Below, one piece after another: positions 16,674 to 24,349 of a DNA stretch of 64,000 bases. This stretch comes from Oceanipulchritudo sp049975345 (GTDB lineage: Bacteria > Verrucomicrobiota > Verrucomicrobiia > Opitutales > Oceanipulchritudinaceae), in the NCBI GenBank assembly GCA_049975345.1, contig JBNGDP010000007.1, forward strand, positions 1-64,000. The letters run 5' to 3'. Every line of letters starts with the position of its first letter. The first letter of the stretch is position 1. The notes below the pieces were generated by a model. The model was not told the origin of the DNA. It saw nothing but the letters and a program-made list of their open reading frames with translations, and made no database searches. The position numbers were made by a program, and so were the translations under genes.

Positions 16674-17828
16674 TCAGAGTTTGATCTCCCGGGGCTCAAA
16701 CCTGGGCGGACTGCTCCACGCCCATATGCTCCGGCAAATGATTCCGAAAAGGAAGTAGGTCACCACCAGGTTGGATCCCCCGTAACTGATAAAGGGGAGG
16801 GACATCCCCTTGGTCGGAAGGCATCCGGTCGACACCCCCATGTTGATCATCGCCTGCAGGCTGATGAAGAAAAGGGCCCCCGAAACGAGAAGGAACTGAT
16901 AGATGTTGGGGGCCCGCTGCAGCTGGTGCCAGGTGACCAGGAAAAACAGCCCGAAGGCCAGCACCACCGTCAGGGTGAAGATCAGCCCCAGTTCCTCGCC
17001 GATGATCGGGAAAATGAAATCCGTGTGCGCCTCGGGAAGAAAGGAGAACTGCTGGCGCCCGTTGCCCAGGCCGACGCCGTCAACCCCGCCGACACCAAAA
17101 CCGATGATTCCCTGCCAGAGCTGGTAGGCCCCCTCGGTGCGGTTCCCCTCCACATCCAGAAAGGAGAGAATGCGGCCCAGCCGCACGGGGTCGTGCGCGA
17201 TGGCCACGGCGAACAATCCGCTCCCGGCCAGCGCCGTCGGAATCAGGTATTTCAGGGAAACCCCGGCAAGGAAAAGGAGCATTCCGCCCACGAGGGCGAA
17301 GAGAAAGGCCGTCCCGAAATCCGGCTGCAGGAAAATCAGGGAGAAAAAGAGGCCGATGATGGCCAGCGGCAGGAGAAACCCCTTGAGGATGCGGTGGCGT
17401 TCGCGCTGGACGACCGAGAAATACCGGGCCAGGCAGAAAACATAGCTGATCTTCGCAAAATCGGAAACCTGCATGTTCATCGGGCCGATGTCGATCCATC
17501 GGCGGGCCCCGTTGACTTTCATCCCGATTCCCGGAACCAGGACCAGGACCAGCAGCACGAGCCCGCCAAGGCCGATCCAGACGGAGGCCTTGCGCAGCCT
17601 TTCATAATCGAGAACCAGGGCGATGGCGAAAGCCGTCAGGGCGATGGCCATCCACAGGCACTGCTTGAAAAAAAAGCTGCCGAGGCCGGGTTCGTGGGCC
17701 CGCCCGATGCTCAGGAGGACAATCAGCCCGAGGCCGTTGAGGAAGAGGACGGAGAGGCCGAGGAAGACCACGGGAATCCGCCTCCCGATGGTGTAGGTCC
17801 AAAGCCTCTGGCTGTCCGCGGTGTGCAT
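16674..17828 (-). CDS. ftsW: lipid II polymerase FtsW (SEDS family)
   Basis: FtsW is the division-specific SEDS glycosyltransferase working with FtsI. The 384-residue protein has about ten transmembrane helices and the SEDS signatures 'GARRWIDIGPMNMQVSDFAKI' (about 109-129), 'LQPDFGTAFLF', 'GNGRQQFSFLPEAHTDFIFPIIGEELG' and the C-terminal 'TKGMSLPFISYGGSNL'. Start ATG 17828 overlaps the stop of the LysM gene (TGATG), which indicates translational coupling with that gene. Confidence 0.95.
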   Translation of the reverse strand: MHTADSQRLWTYTIGRRIPVVFLGLSVLFLNGLGLIVLLSIGRAHEPGLGSFFFKQCLWMAIALTAFAIALVLDYERLRKASVWIGLGGLVLLVLVLVPGIGMKVNGARRWIDIGPMNMQVSDFAKISYVFCLARYFSVVQRERHRILKGFLLPLAIIGLFFSLIFLQPDFGTAFLFALVGGMLLFLAGVSLKYLIPTALAGSGLFAVAIAHDPVRLGRILSFLDVEGNRTEGAYQLWQGIIGFGVGGVDGVGLGNGRQQFSFLPEAHTDFIFPIIGEELGLIFTLTVVLAFGLFFLVTWHQLQRAPNIYQFLLVSGALFFISLQAMINMGVSTGCLPTKGMSLPFISYGGSNLVVTYFLFGIICRSIWAWSSPPRFEPREIKL

Positions 17829-18913
17829 CAATTGGCGGGTTCCGTTTCCTCCTCGATCACCTCGACTTCGACATAGGGAAGATCCTCGTCCTCCAATGCC
17901 TCGAGGACCGACATGGGGTCCTCCCCGGACGGCTCGGCAAGGGGCTCGTCCGGAACAACCGGTGTCGTGGTGGAGCCACTACGAACGGTCGTTTGCGGCC
18001 CGCTTGCCGAGGCGGGAGGCGTCGGGGATCCGGCCGATGCAGCGCCGGGAATCACCAGGGTCGCCCCGACGCGCAGCTTGCGGGGATCGCTGATATTGTT
18101 GGCGGCCATCAGGCTGGAGGCACTGATTCCAAAGCGTTTGGCGATGGCGCCGGGGGTGTCCCCCGGCTTGACGGTATAGGTCGCTCCCCCGGAAAGGCTT
18201 GTCGCGCCGCGCCCGGGTGCCGGGGCCTGGACGGTGGTCGTTGAGGAACCGGCTGATCCGGGGACGAGCAACCGCTGGCCGACGTAAATCGTGTCGCTGG
18301 TCAAGCCGTTCAGGGCCTTGAGGGCGGGAACCGTGGTCCCCTTGCGCGCGGCGATCGAGCTGAGGGTGTCTCCCCTGGCAACAACCACTTCCGCGGTGGC
18401 GCCGGCCGGTCCGGTGGCCGCCGGATCCGGCAATGCACGCTGTTGCCTGTCCGGGACGAGGAGGGTCTGGCCGACATAGATCGTGGAGGACTTGTTCAAG
18501 CCGTTTGCGGAGAGCAGCGCGCTGAGGCTCACCCCTTCGCTGCGGGCGATTCCACTGAGGGTGTCCCCCTTCCGAACCGTGTATTCCCGGGTGGCCGGCG
18601 GAAGGGAAAGGTCGTCCTGCACGGGCTCAAGGACCGGTTCAAGGACCCCCGTCGGGGGCTCGGCCCGCTGGCCTGCGCTGGGACGGGTCGGCGGGCTCAG
18701 GCCACGGCCCGTGGAGGAGGCCATGCCGGCATTGAAGGCCGGATCCAAGTCCCGCGCCTGGGCGGGTTCAACGTAGGGTTCCTCCACCGGGGCCGTGCTG
18801 CCGGGCTCGGGGCTGCTGGCCGGGCGGCTTTGACAACCCGGTTGAATCAGCAACAGGCCGATCACCAGCAAATGAACGATAATAACAAGACTAAACACTG
18901 ACCAGATTTTCAT
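17828..18913 (-). CDS. membrane-anchored triple-LysM protein inside the dcw operon
   Basis: The 361-residue protein starts with one hydrophobic helix (about 7-23) followed by Cys27 ('QPGC'), either a signal anchor or a non-canonical lipoprotein signal. A Pro-rich spacer leads to three LysM domains at about 110-153, 175-217 and 245-289. Each has the 'V..GDT...IA...G' and 'I.VG..L.VP' pattern. It ends in a Pro/Ser linker and a very acidic tail (about 340-361). LysM domains bind the GlcNAc backbone of peptidoglycan. Being placed between murD and ftsW, with its stop overlapping the ftsW start, it is probably a periplasmic division or wall factor. No catalytic domain is visible. Confidence 0.85.
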   Translation of the reverse strand: MKIWSVFSLVIIVHLLVIGLLLIQPGCQSRPASSPEPGSTAPVEEPYVEPAQARDLDPAFNAGMASSTGRGLSPPTRPSAGQRAEPPTGVLEPVLEPVQDDLSLPPATREYTVRKGDTLSGIARSEGVSLSALLSANGLNKSSTIYVGQTLLVPDRQQRALPDPAATGPAGATAEVVVARGDTLSSIAARKGTTVPALKALNGLTSDTIYVGQRLLVPGSAGSSTTTVQAPAPGRGATSLSGGATYTVKPGDTPGAIAKRFGISASSLMAANNISDPRKLRVGATLVIPGAASAGSPTPPASASGPQTTVRSGSTTTPVVPDEPLAEPSGEDPMSVLEALEDEDLPYVEVEVIEEETEPAN

Positions 18914-18936
18914 TATTCAATACCTTTACTACTCAC

Positions 18937-20244
18937 TTAGACACTGCCCTTTTGATGCTTCAAACCTAAAACGGCGTTTTCAAAACAGATTCCCCTTTCC
19001 ATGAAGTCCCCGTACTCCTCGCCGGTTATGAATCCGGGACTGAAGACCACGGGGGCCTCCCCGGCCGCGAGGTCAAAGGCCTCCTCTACCGCCTGCCGTA
19101 GATTGAGGACGCCGCGGCAGGGAATATGGCGATCCTCCAACAGGGGCAGCAGATGCCAGACCGCGCTGCCGGTCAGGACCGCGCCTTTCAGGCGCGGGGC
19201 GATGGCGCCGACAAAGGCGTCCAGATTGCCGCCCCGGAAATGCCCGCCGCCGATCCAGACAACCGGGCTCGGGAAGTGCAGGATCGCGGCCTCGGTGGCG
19301 GCGAAGTTGCCGGCGTGGGCGTCATTCCAGAAGGTGGTTTTTCCAATCACGGTGGTGATGTGCAGCCGGTGGGCCCGCACCTCGAAATGTTCGGCGGCCC
19401 CCTTCAGGAGGGAATCCGAGTATCCGCGGTTGAGCCAGTAGCGCCGGTACAGCGCAAGGGCCGGATGGTGGATCGTGGTGGCAAAGGCGGAGCGTACGGG
19501 AAGCTCCCAGTCGGGGTAGTCCTCCTCGCGTGCGCGGAAAACCTTCCCGGGCAGGGGGCGGCCGAGTTCCTCCGCCGCCTCGAAGACGGAGTCCCCAAGA
19601 TAAAACTCCGCCTTGGGACTGAGCAGCATGAGCCGGCGGAAAACCTCAAAGGCCGCCTTCCGCTCTTCGGGATCATCGATATGGTCCTCGCGGAAATTGG
19701 TCCAGAAGAGGGCGTCGAAGCGGAACTCCCGGAGAGGCTGGAGATAGGAGGGTCCCAGTTCGCAGACCGCCGTGACCCCGTCCAGTTCGGGATGCACGGC
19801 GAGCCGGGAAAGGGGATACTGGTTGCCCCCGGCCGCAACAGCGCTGATTCCGCTCCGTTTCAGGCTGAAGGAGATGAATTCCTGCAGGGTGGTCTTCCCG
19901 TTGGTTCCCGTGACCACAATGGTGGGCCCCTTCCGGAATTGCTGCGCAAAATCAATCTCACTGACAACGCAGCATCCCTCGTTGAGGGCCTCCGCGATCC
20001 AGGGATGGTCCATGGCAAAGGCGGGACTATGCACGACAAGGCGATGCTTGCCGGCCTCGTCCTTGCCGAATTTCCTGGAAACAGAATCCTCGTCGCCGGC
20101 CCGTTCGTCGTAAGCAACGTACTCCACATCCAGCTTCCGGAGCAGGTCGGCGACCGCGTTGCCGCTCGCTCCGAGCCCGAAGATCCCCACCGGACGCTGC
20201 ATCAGCTCCGCATAGTAGCGAGGAATGTTTTCCTGAAGGCTCAT
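18937..20244 (-). CDS. murD: MurD-like Mur ligase, divergent active site
   Basis: MurD adds D-glutamate to UDP-MurNAc-L-Ala. The 435-residue protein has the Rossmann-like N-terminal 'VGIFGLGASGNAVADLL', the P-loop 'VVTGTNGKTT' (about 110-119) and 'CELGPSYLQPL'. Position between mraY and the LysM/ftsW genes fits MurD. Several positions differ from E. coli MurD when aligned by eye: NDSKATN becomes N307-D-A-H-A-G-N, GGDGKG becomes G-G-H-F-R-G (333-338), and the expected carbamylated lysine position near 203 reads Arg. Either the family is divergent in this lineage or specificity has shifted. The start overlaps the mraY stop by four bases. Confidence 0.85.
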   Translation of the reverse strand: MSLQENIPRYYAELMQRPVGIFGLGASGNAVADLLRKLDVEYVAYDERAGDEDSVSRKFGKDEAGKHRLVVHSPAFAMDHPWIAEALNEGCCVVSEIDFAQQFRKGPTIVVTGTNGKTTLQEFISFSLKRSGISAVAAGGNQYPLSRLAVHPELDGVTAVCELGPSYLQPLREFRFDALFWTNFREDHIDDPEERKAAFEVFRRLMLLSPKAEFYLGDSVFEAAEELGRPLPGKVFRAREEDYPDWELPVRSAFATTIHHPALALYRRYWLNRGYSDSLLKGAAEHFEVRAHRLHITTVIGKTTFWNDAHAGNFAATEAAILHFPSPVVWIGGGHFRGGNLDAFVGAIAPRLKGAVLTGSAVWHLLPLLEDRHIPCRGVLNLRQAVEEAFDLAAGEAPVVFSPGFITGEEYGDFMERGICFENAVLGLKHQKGSV

Positions 20245-21341
20245 CGTAATTTAAGCGTCGCCAGGCCGATTACAGCAAATACCAGGGACAAAATCCAGAA
20301 CCGAATGACGACCTGGGTCTCGGCCCATCCCTTCAATTCGAAATGGTGATGGATCGGGGAAAGAAGGAAAATCCGTTTTCGGCGCATCTTGTAGGACCCA
20401 ACCTGCAGGATAACGGAAAGGACTTCCATCACAAAAACACCCCCGATGAGGACCAGGGTGATGGGCTGGAGGATCATGAAGGCGACGATACCGACCAACC
20501 CCCCGAGGGCCAGGCTGCCGGTGTCCCCCATGAACACGGAGGCCGGGTGCGCGTTGTGCCACAGGAAGGCCAGGCAGGCCCCGCAGAGGACCGACAGGAC
20601 GATGGTCAATTCCCCCGCCCCGGGCATGAACGGAAGAAGAAGATACTCGGAGTAGATGGCGTTGCCGGTGGCGTACGCCATGAGGGCGTAGGCCATGGCC
20701 ACGGTGACGGTGCAGCCGATCGCCAGCCCGTCCACGCCGTCCGTCAGGTTGATCGCGTTGCTGGAGCCGGCCAGGACAAGGTAGAGGAAGACAAAGAGCA
20801 GCGGCAGGGGCATCACCGTGATGATCGGCGCCTTGTAGAAGGGGAGCCAGAGCTGCCGGATGAAATCCCCGCTGGAGGGATGATTCAGGAGCAGGACCAG
20901 CGCGATGAGGGCCAGCACCCCCTGGCCCAGCAGTTTCATCCGTCCGGGCAGCCCCTTGGTGTTGCGCCGCTTGATGATGAGATAGTCGTCGAGAAAGCCG
21001 ATCAGGGTCAGGCCGCTGTAGACAAGCAGGGCCACCATGACGTAGATATTGGGGCGCGCCCACAACAGGGTGCTGATGACCAGGGCCACAAAGACAATCA
21101 GGCCGCCCATGGTCGGGGTGTCCTTCTTCTTGCCGTGCAACTCGGCCAGGCGGCCGACTTCCTCGGCGGAGCGCAGGACCTGGGCCGCCTTGAAGGCGCG
21201 CAACCGGGAAATGATAACCGGCGCCAGCAGCATCCCGAGGATCATGGCCGTGGCCGCACCCCCCATGGCCCGGAACGAGATGTAACGGAAGAGCCGCAAG
21301 GGACCCCACAAGGCTTCAAGGTCGGCCAGGTAGCTCAGCAT
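20241..21341 (-). CDS. mraY: phospho-MurNAc-pentapeptide transferase MraY
   Basis: MraY makes lipid I at the cytoplasmic membrane. The 366-residue protein has about ten helices and the conserved 'KKDTPTMGG' motif, 'FLDDYLIIKRRNTKGLPGRMKLLGQ', 'NAINLTDGVDGLA' (the catalytic Asp cluster), 'NAHPASVFMGDTGSLALGG' and C-terminal 'LLSPIHHHFELKGWAETQVVIRFW'. These are the full family signatures. It overlaps murF by 7 bp upstream and murD by 4 bp downstream. Confidence 0.97.
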   Translation of the reverse strand: MLSYLADLEALWGPLRLFRYISFRAMGGAATAMILGMLLAPVIISRLRAFKAAQVLRSAEEVGRLAELHGKKKDTPTMGGLIVFVALVISTLLWARPNIYVMVALLVYSGLTLIGFLDDYLIIKRRNTKGLPGRMKLLGQGVLALIALVLLLNHPSSGDFIRQLWLPFYKAPIITVMPLPLLFVFLYLVLAGSSNAINLTDGVDGLAIGCTVTVAMAYALMAYATGNAIYSEYLLLPFMPGAGELTIVLSVLCGACLAFLWHNAHPASVFMGDTGSLALGGLVGIVAFMILQPITLVLIGGVFVMEVLSVILQVGSYKMRRKRIFLLSPIHHHFELKGWAETQVVIRFWILSLVFAVIGLATLKLR

Positions 21342-22744
21342 GGAGAACCTCCCCCCGTCGGGACAAGGGATTCAAGACCGTGGCTGCGGCTGCCCTTGAG
21401 GAAAACGGCCCCCTGGAACCCGTCCAGCTTCCCGCGGATTTCCTCGAGGTCGCCGACCACATGGATCCGTTCCGCCGCGACGCCCTGTGAACGCAGCCCC
21501 TCCGCAAGGTCAAGGGAACCCTCACCGTACAGGAACACATCCGCCCCTTCCTGAACGGGCAGCGAGGCACCGGTTTTCCGGTGCCAGAGGGCGGATTCCC
21601 CACCCAGCTCGTTCATTCCCCCGAGTACGTAGCAATGGGCCCGGCCCGCGTACAGCGACCGGAAACGCCTGGCGCTGTCCAGCATGGAGCCGGGATTCGC
21701 GTTGTAACAGTCCACATAATAGGTGGTCGGGCCGTGCTGCCGGATTTCACCGCGCTGCCGGAAGGGCTGCCAGGCGGCGAGCCGCGACTGGATCGTGGAA
21801 ACCGGCACCCCGAGGTGCAGGGATGCGTGGACGACAAGGGCGAGGTTGGAGACCATCCCCGGGCTGCCCGCGCGGAAGGCGAATTTCCCGGGGAGCATGG
21901 GCGGCTCCGTTACCAGCTCGCCCATCCCCCGGGAACCCGTCGTTTCAGTCCATTTGTAGTGGTAAATCGTTACATTTTCCAATCGCCCCCATGCCGGATC
22001 AACGCGGTCCCCCGGCCCGGCCAGGGCGTGCAGGCGAACGGGGCCCGCAAGGGCGCGGAAGGCCTCGTGGGCGAGCACCTGTGCGGGAATGAAAACATCG
22101 CCTCCGGGCGGCACGGCCCGTCCGAGAAGGGCCTTCTCGCGGGCCACCCCGGCAAGGGTTCCCAGCCGTTCCAGATGGGCCGGGCCGACGGCCGTGATGA
22201 TGGCCATGCCGGGCCTGATCATTCCGGCAAGCGGCTCCATTTCCCCGGTGTCGTTGATACCGGCCTCGATGATGGCGCCGGCGTGGTGCCGTGGATCCAG
22301 TTCCAAAAGGCTCAGGGGAACGCCGATATGGTTGTTGTAATTGCCGCGGGTGCGGAACCACTGGGAGCCGAGAACGGTTCCCAGTATCTCCTTGACCGTG
22401 GTCTTGCCGAAACTCCCCGTCACGCCGATCACCGGGGCGGTGAACCGGTCACGCCATGCCCGGGCCAGTTCCTGCAGGGCCACGAGGGAATTGCGCACCA
22501 CCAACTGCGGGAGCGCCACCTCCCGGTCGGGCTGTTCCACAAGGGCGGCCCGGGCGCGGAATTGACGGGCCTTCCGGAGAAAGGCGTGCCCGTCCGCGCG
22601 AGCGGTCTTCAGGGCGACGAAGGTTTCCCCGGCCTGCAGGAGGCGCGTGTCGATGGCAAAGGAGGTCAGGGCGGATTCAGGCCGGTCCACGACCCAGCAG
22701 CCATGGGCGATGGCCGCCGCCTCGTCTGGATCAAGATAGGCCAT
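21335..22744 (-). CDS. murF: UDP-MurNAc-tripeptide:D-Ala-D-Ala ligase MurF
   Basis: MurF attaches D-Ala-D-Ala to complete the pentapeptide. The 469-residue protein has an N-terminal substrate domain ('FAIDTRLLQAGETFVALK'), the ATP site 'VIGVTGSFGKTTVKEIL', 'IIEAGINDTGEMEPLAGMIRPGMAIITAVGPAHLERLG' and 'YYVDCYNANPGSMLDSAR' (the MurF version of the DxYNANP motif). ATG 22744 shares one base with the murE stop (TGATG). A GTG at 22759 would overlap further. Confidence 0.95.
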   Translation of the reverse strand: MAYLDPDEAAAIAHGCWVVDRPESALTSFAIDTRLLQAGETFVALKTARADGHAFLRKARQFRARAALVEQPDREVALPQLVVRNSLVALQELARAWRDRFTAPVIGVTGSFGKTTVKEILGTVLGSQWFRTRGNYNNHIGVPLSLLELDPRHHAGAIIEAGINDTGEMEPLAGMIRPGMAIITAVGPAHLERLGTLAGVAREKALLGRAVPPGGDVFIPAQVLAHEAFRALAGPVRLHALAGPGDRVDPAWGRLENVTIYHYKWTETTGSRGMGELVTEPPMLPGKFAFRAGSPGMVSNLALVVHASLHLGVPVSTIQSRLAAWQPFRQRGEIRQHGPTTYYVDCYNANPGSMLDSARRFRSLYAGRAHCYVLGGMNELGGESALWHRKTGASLPVQEGADVFLYGEGSLDLAEGLRSQGVAAERIHVVGDLEEIRGKLDGFQGAVFLKGSRSHGLESLVPTGGGSPC

Positions 22745-24231
22745 CAACGCTCTTGCCACTGTTTGTTCTGGATGATTTCGCGGGCCACCGCGCGGTCATC
22801 GAAAGGGACCACGCAATCGCCGAATTCCTGAAAGGTTTCATGCCCCTTGCCGGCAATCAGGACGGTGTCCCCCGGCCGGGCGCTCCCGATGGCCCGGGCA
22901 ATGGCGGAGCGCCGGTCCTCGACAAAGGAAAGATTGGCGAAGCCCTCGTTGCCCTTTCGCATGTCCCCGAAGATGGCCTCCACGGTCTCGTTCCTCGGAT
23001 TGTCCGCCGTCGCGATGGCCTCGTCGCTCATGGAGGCGACAATGGAGGTGATGACCGGCCGGGTCGAGGGGTCCCGGTTTCCCCCACACCCGAAGATTGT
23101 GACCAGGCGGCCCCCGGTGAGTCCGCGGAGCATGTCCAGGCCCTTTTCATAGGCGGCCTCGGTGTGCATGTAATCGATGATCACATTGAAGGGCAGGGAA
23201 ACATCCAGCCGTTCCATGCGCCCGCGCACCCCGGTGAAGGAAAGCAGGGAGGCTCCCATTTCCGCCGGATCCAGGCCCTCGGCATACCCGCAGGCCATCG
23301 CGGCCAGGACGTTTTGCAGGTTGAACTCCCCGAGGAGCGGACTGACCAGTTTGACCCGGCCTTCCGGCCAGCACAGGGCAAAGCGCGTGTCCCGTTCGCT
23401 GTAGCGGATCTCCTCGGCCCGGAAGTCGGTCCCCTGCCCTGTTCCGAAACGGAGGATGTTCCCGGACTGGGGCGGGGCCGGCAGCAAGGCCGACACTTCC
23501 GCGGCTTTCGGGTCATCCATGCCGACAATGAAATTCTCCAGCTTGTCCATCTGCATGGCCAGGAAATCCGTTTCCAGGCGGACATACCGTTCGAAGGAGC
23601 CATGGTATTGCAGGTGCTCCGGAGTGAGGTTGAGCAGGACGAGGTTCCGGAAGGCCAGGCCGGCCACCCGCCCCTGGTCGATTCCATGGGAACTGACCTC
23701 CATCAACACCCGCCGGCACTCCTTGTCGCGCATCTGGGCAAGGAGGGTGTGCAGCTCGATGGGTTCGGGCGTCGTGCGGTGGGCGGGCAGGGTCCGGTTT
23801 CCGACCATGTAGTGGATGGTTCCAAGCAGCCCCACCGGGTCCTCCCCCTGAAGGAAATGCCGCAGGACCATGGAGGCGACCGTCTTGCCGCTGGTCCCGA
23901 GAAAGCCCGTCAATTGCAGGGCGCCGGCGGGATGAGCAAAAAAACGCGAGGCGATGGCCGCCACGGCCTTGCGCAAGTCCCGGACAAGGACAAGGGTCAC
24001 ATGGGGCGGAACCCAGCAATCCTTCTCTGAAACGACCGCCACGGCCCCACGGTCGACGGCTTCGGCGATAAAGTAATGGCCGTCCGTGCGCAACCCGGGA
24101 ACGGCGAAGAAGAGCGACCCGGGTCCCACCCGGCGACTGTCGGTTGCCAGGGACTGGATGGTGGCCTGTCCGTTTCCGCGGATGCTCAAACCGGCAAGTC
24201 CCTCCAGGAGTTGTTCAAGTTTCCAGGTCAT
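22744..24231 (-). CDS. murE: UDP-MurNAc-tripeptide synthetase MurE, meso-DAP type
   Basis: MurE adds the third amino acid to the stem peptide. The 495-residue protein shows 'LATDSRRVGPGSLFFAVPG' at the N-terminus and, in the C-terminal domain, 'TADNPRNETVEAIF'. The DNPR motif is the hallmark of meso-diaminopimelate-adding enzymes, so a DAP-type Gram-negative wall is inferred. The P-loop reads 'GTSGKT' instead of the usual GTNGKT. ATG 24231 was chosen because AGGAGG lies just upstream; an ATG at 24357 overlapping ftsI would add a 42-residue low-complexity extension. The 118 bp to ftsI is the longest gap within the operon. Confidence 0.93.
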   Translation of the reverse strand: MTWKLEQLLEGLAGLSIRGNGQATIQSLATDSRRVGPGSLFFAVPGLRTDGHYFIAEAVDRGAVAVVSEKDCWVPPHVTLVLVRDLRKAVAAIASRFFAHPAGALQLTGFLGTSGKTVASMVLRHFLQGEDPVGLLGTIHYMVGNRTLPAHRTTPEPIELHTLLAQMRDKECRRVLMEVSSHGIDQGRVAGLAFRNLVLLNLTPEHLQYHGSFERYVRLETDFLAMQMDKLENFIVGMDDPKAAEVSALLPAPPQSGNILRFGTGQGTDFRAEEIRYSERDTRFALCWPEGRVKLVSPLLGEFNLQNVLAAMACGYAEGLDPAEMGASLLSFTGVRGRMERLDVSLPFNVIIDYMHTEAAYEKGLDMLRGLTGGRLVTIFGCGGNRDPSTRPVITSIVASMSDEAIATADNPRNETVEAIFGDMRKGNEGFANLSFVEDRRSAIARAIGSARPGDTVLIAGKGHETFQEFGDCVVPFDDRAVAREIIQNKQWQER

Positions 24232-24349
24232 ATGCCTCCTATTCAGGGCCCGCTCCAGCAGCATCGCCGAACCGCCTGCCCGGCATTCCGCCAGACGGTT
24301 CCGGGAGCCGGGCCGCAGGGCCGTTTGCGACAAAAGTCTGAGCGATGTT

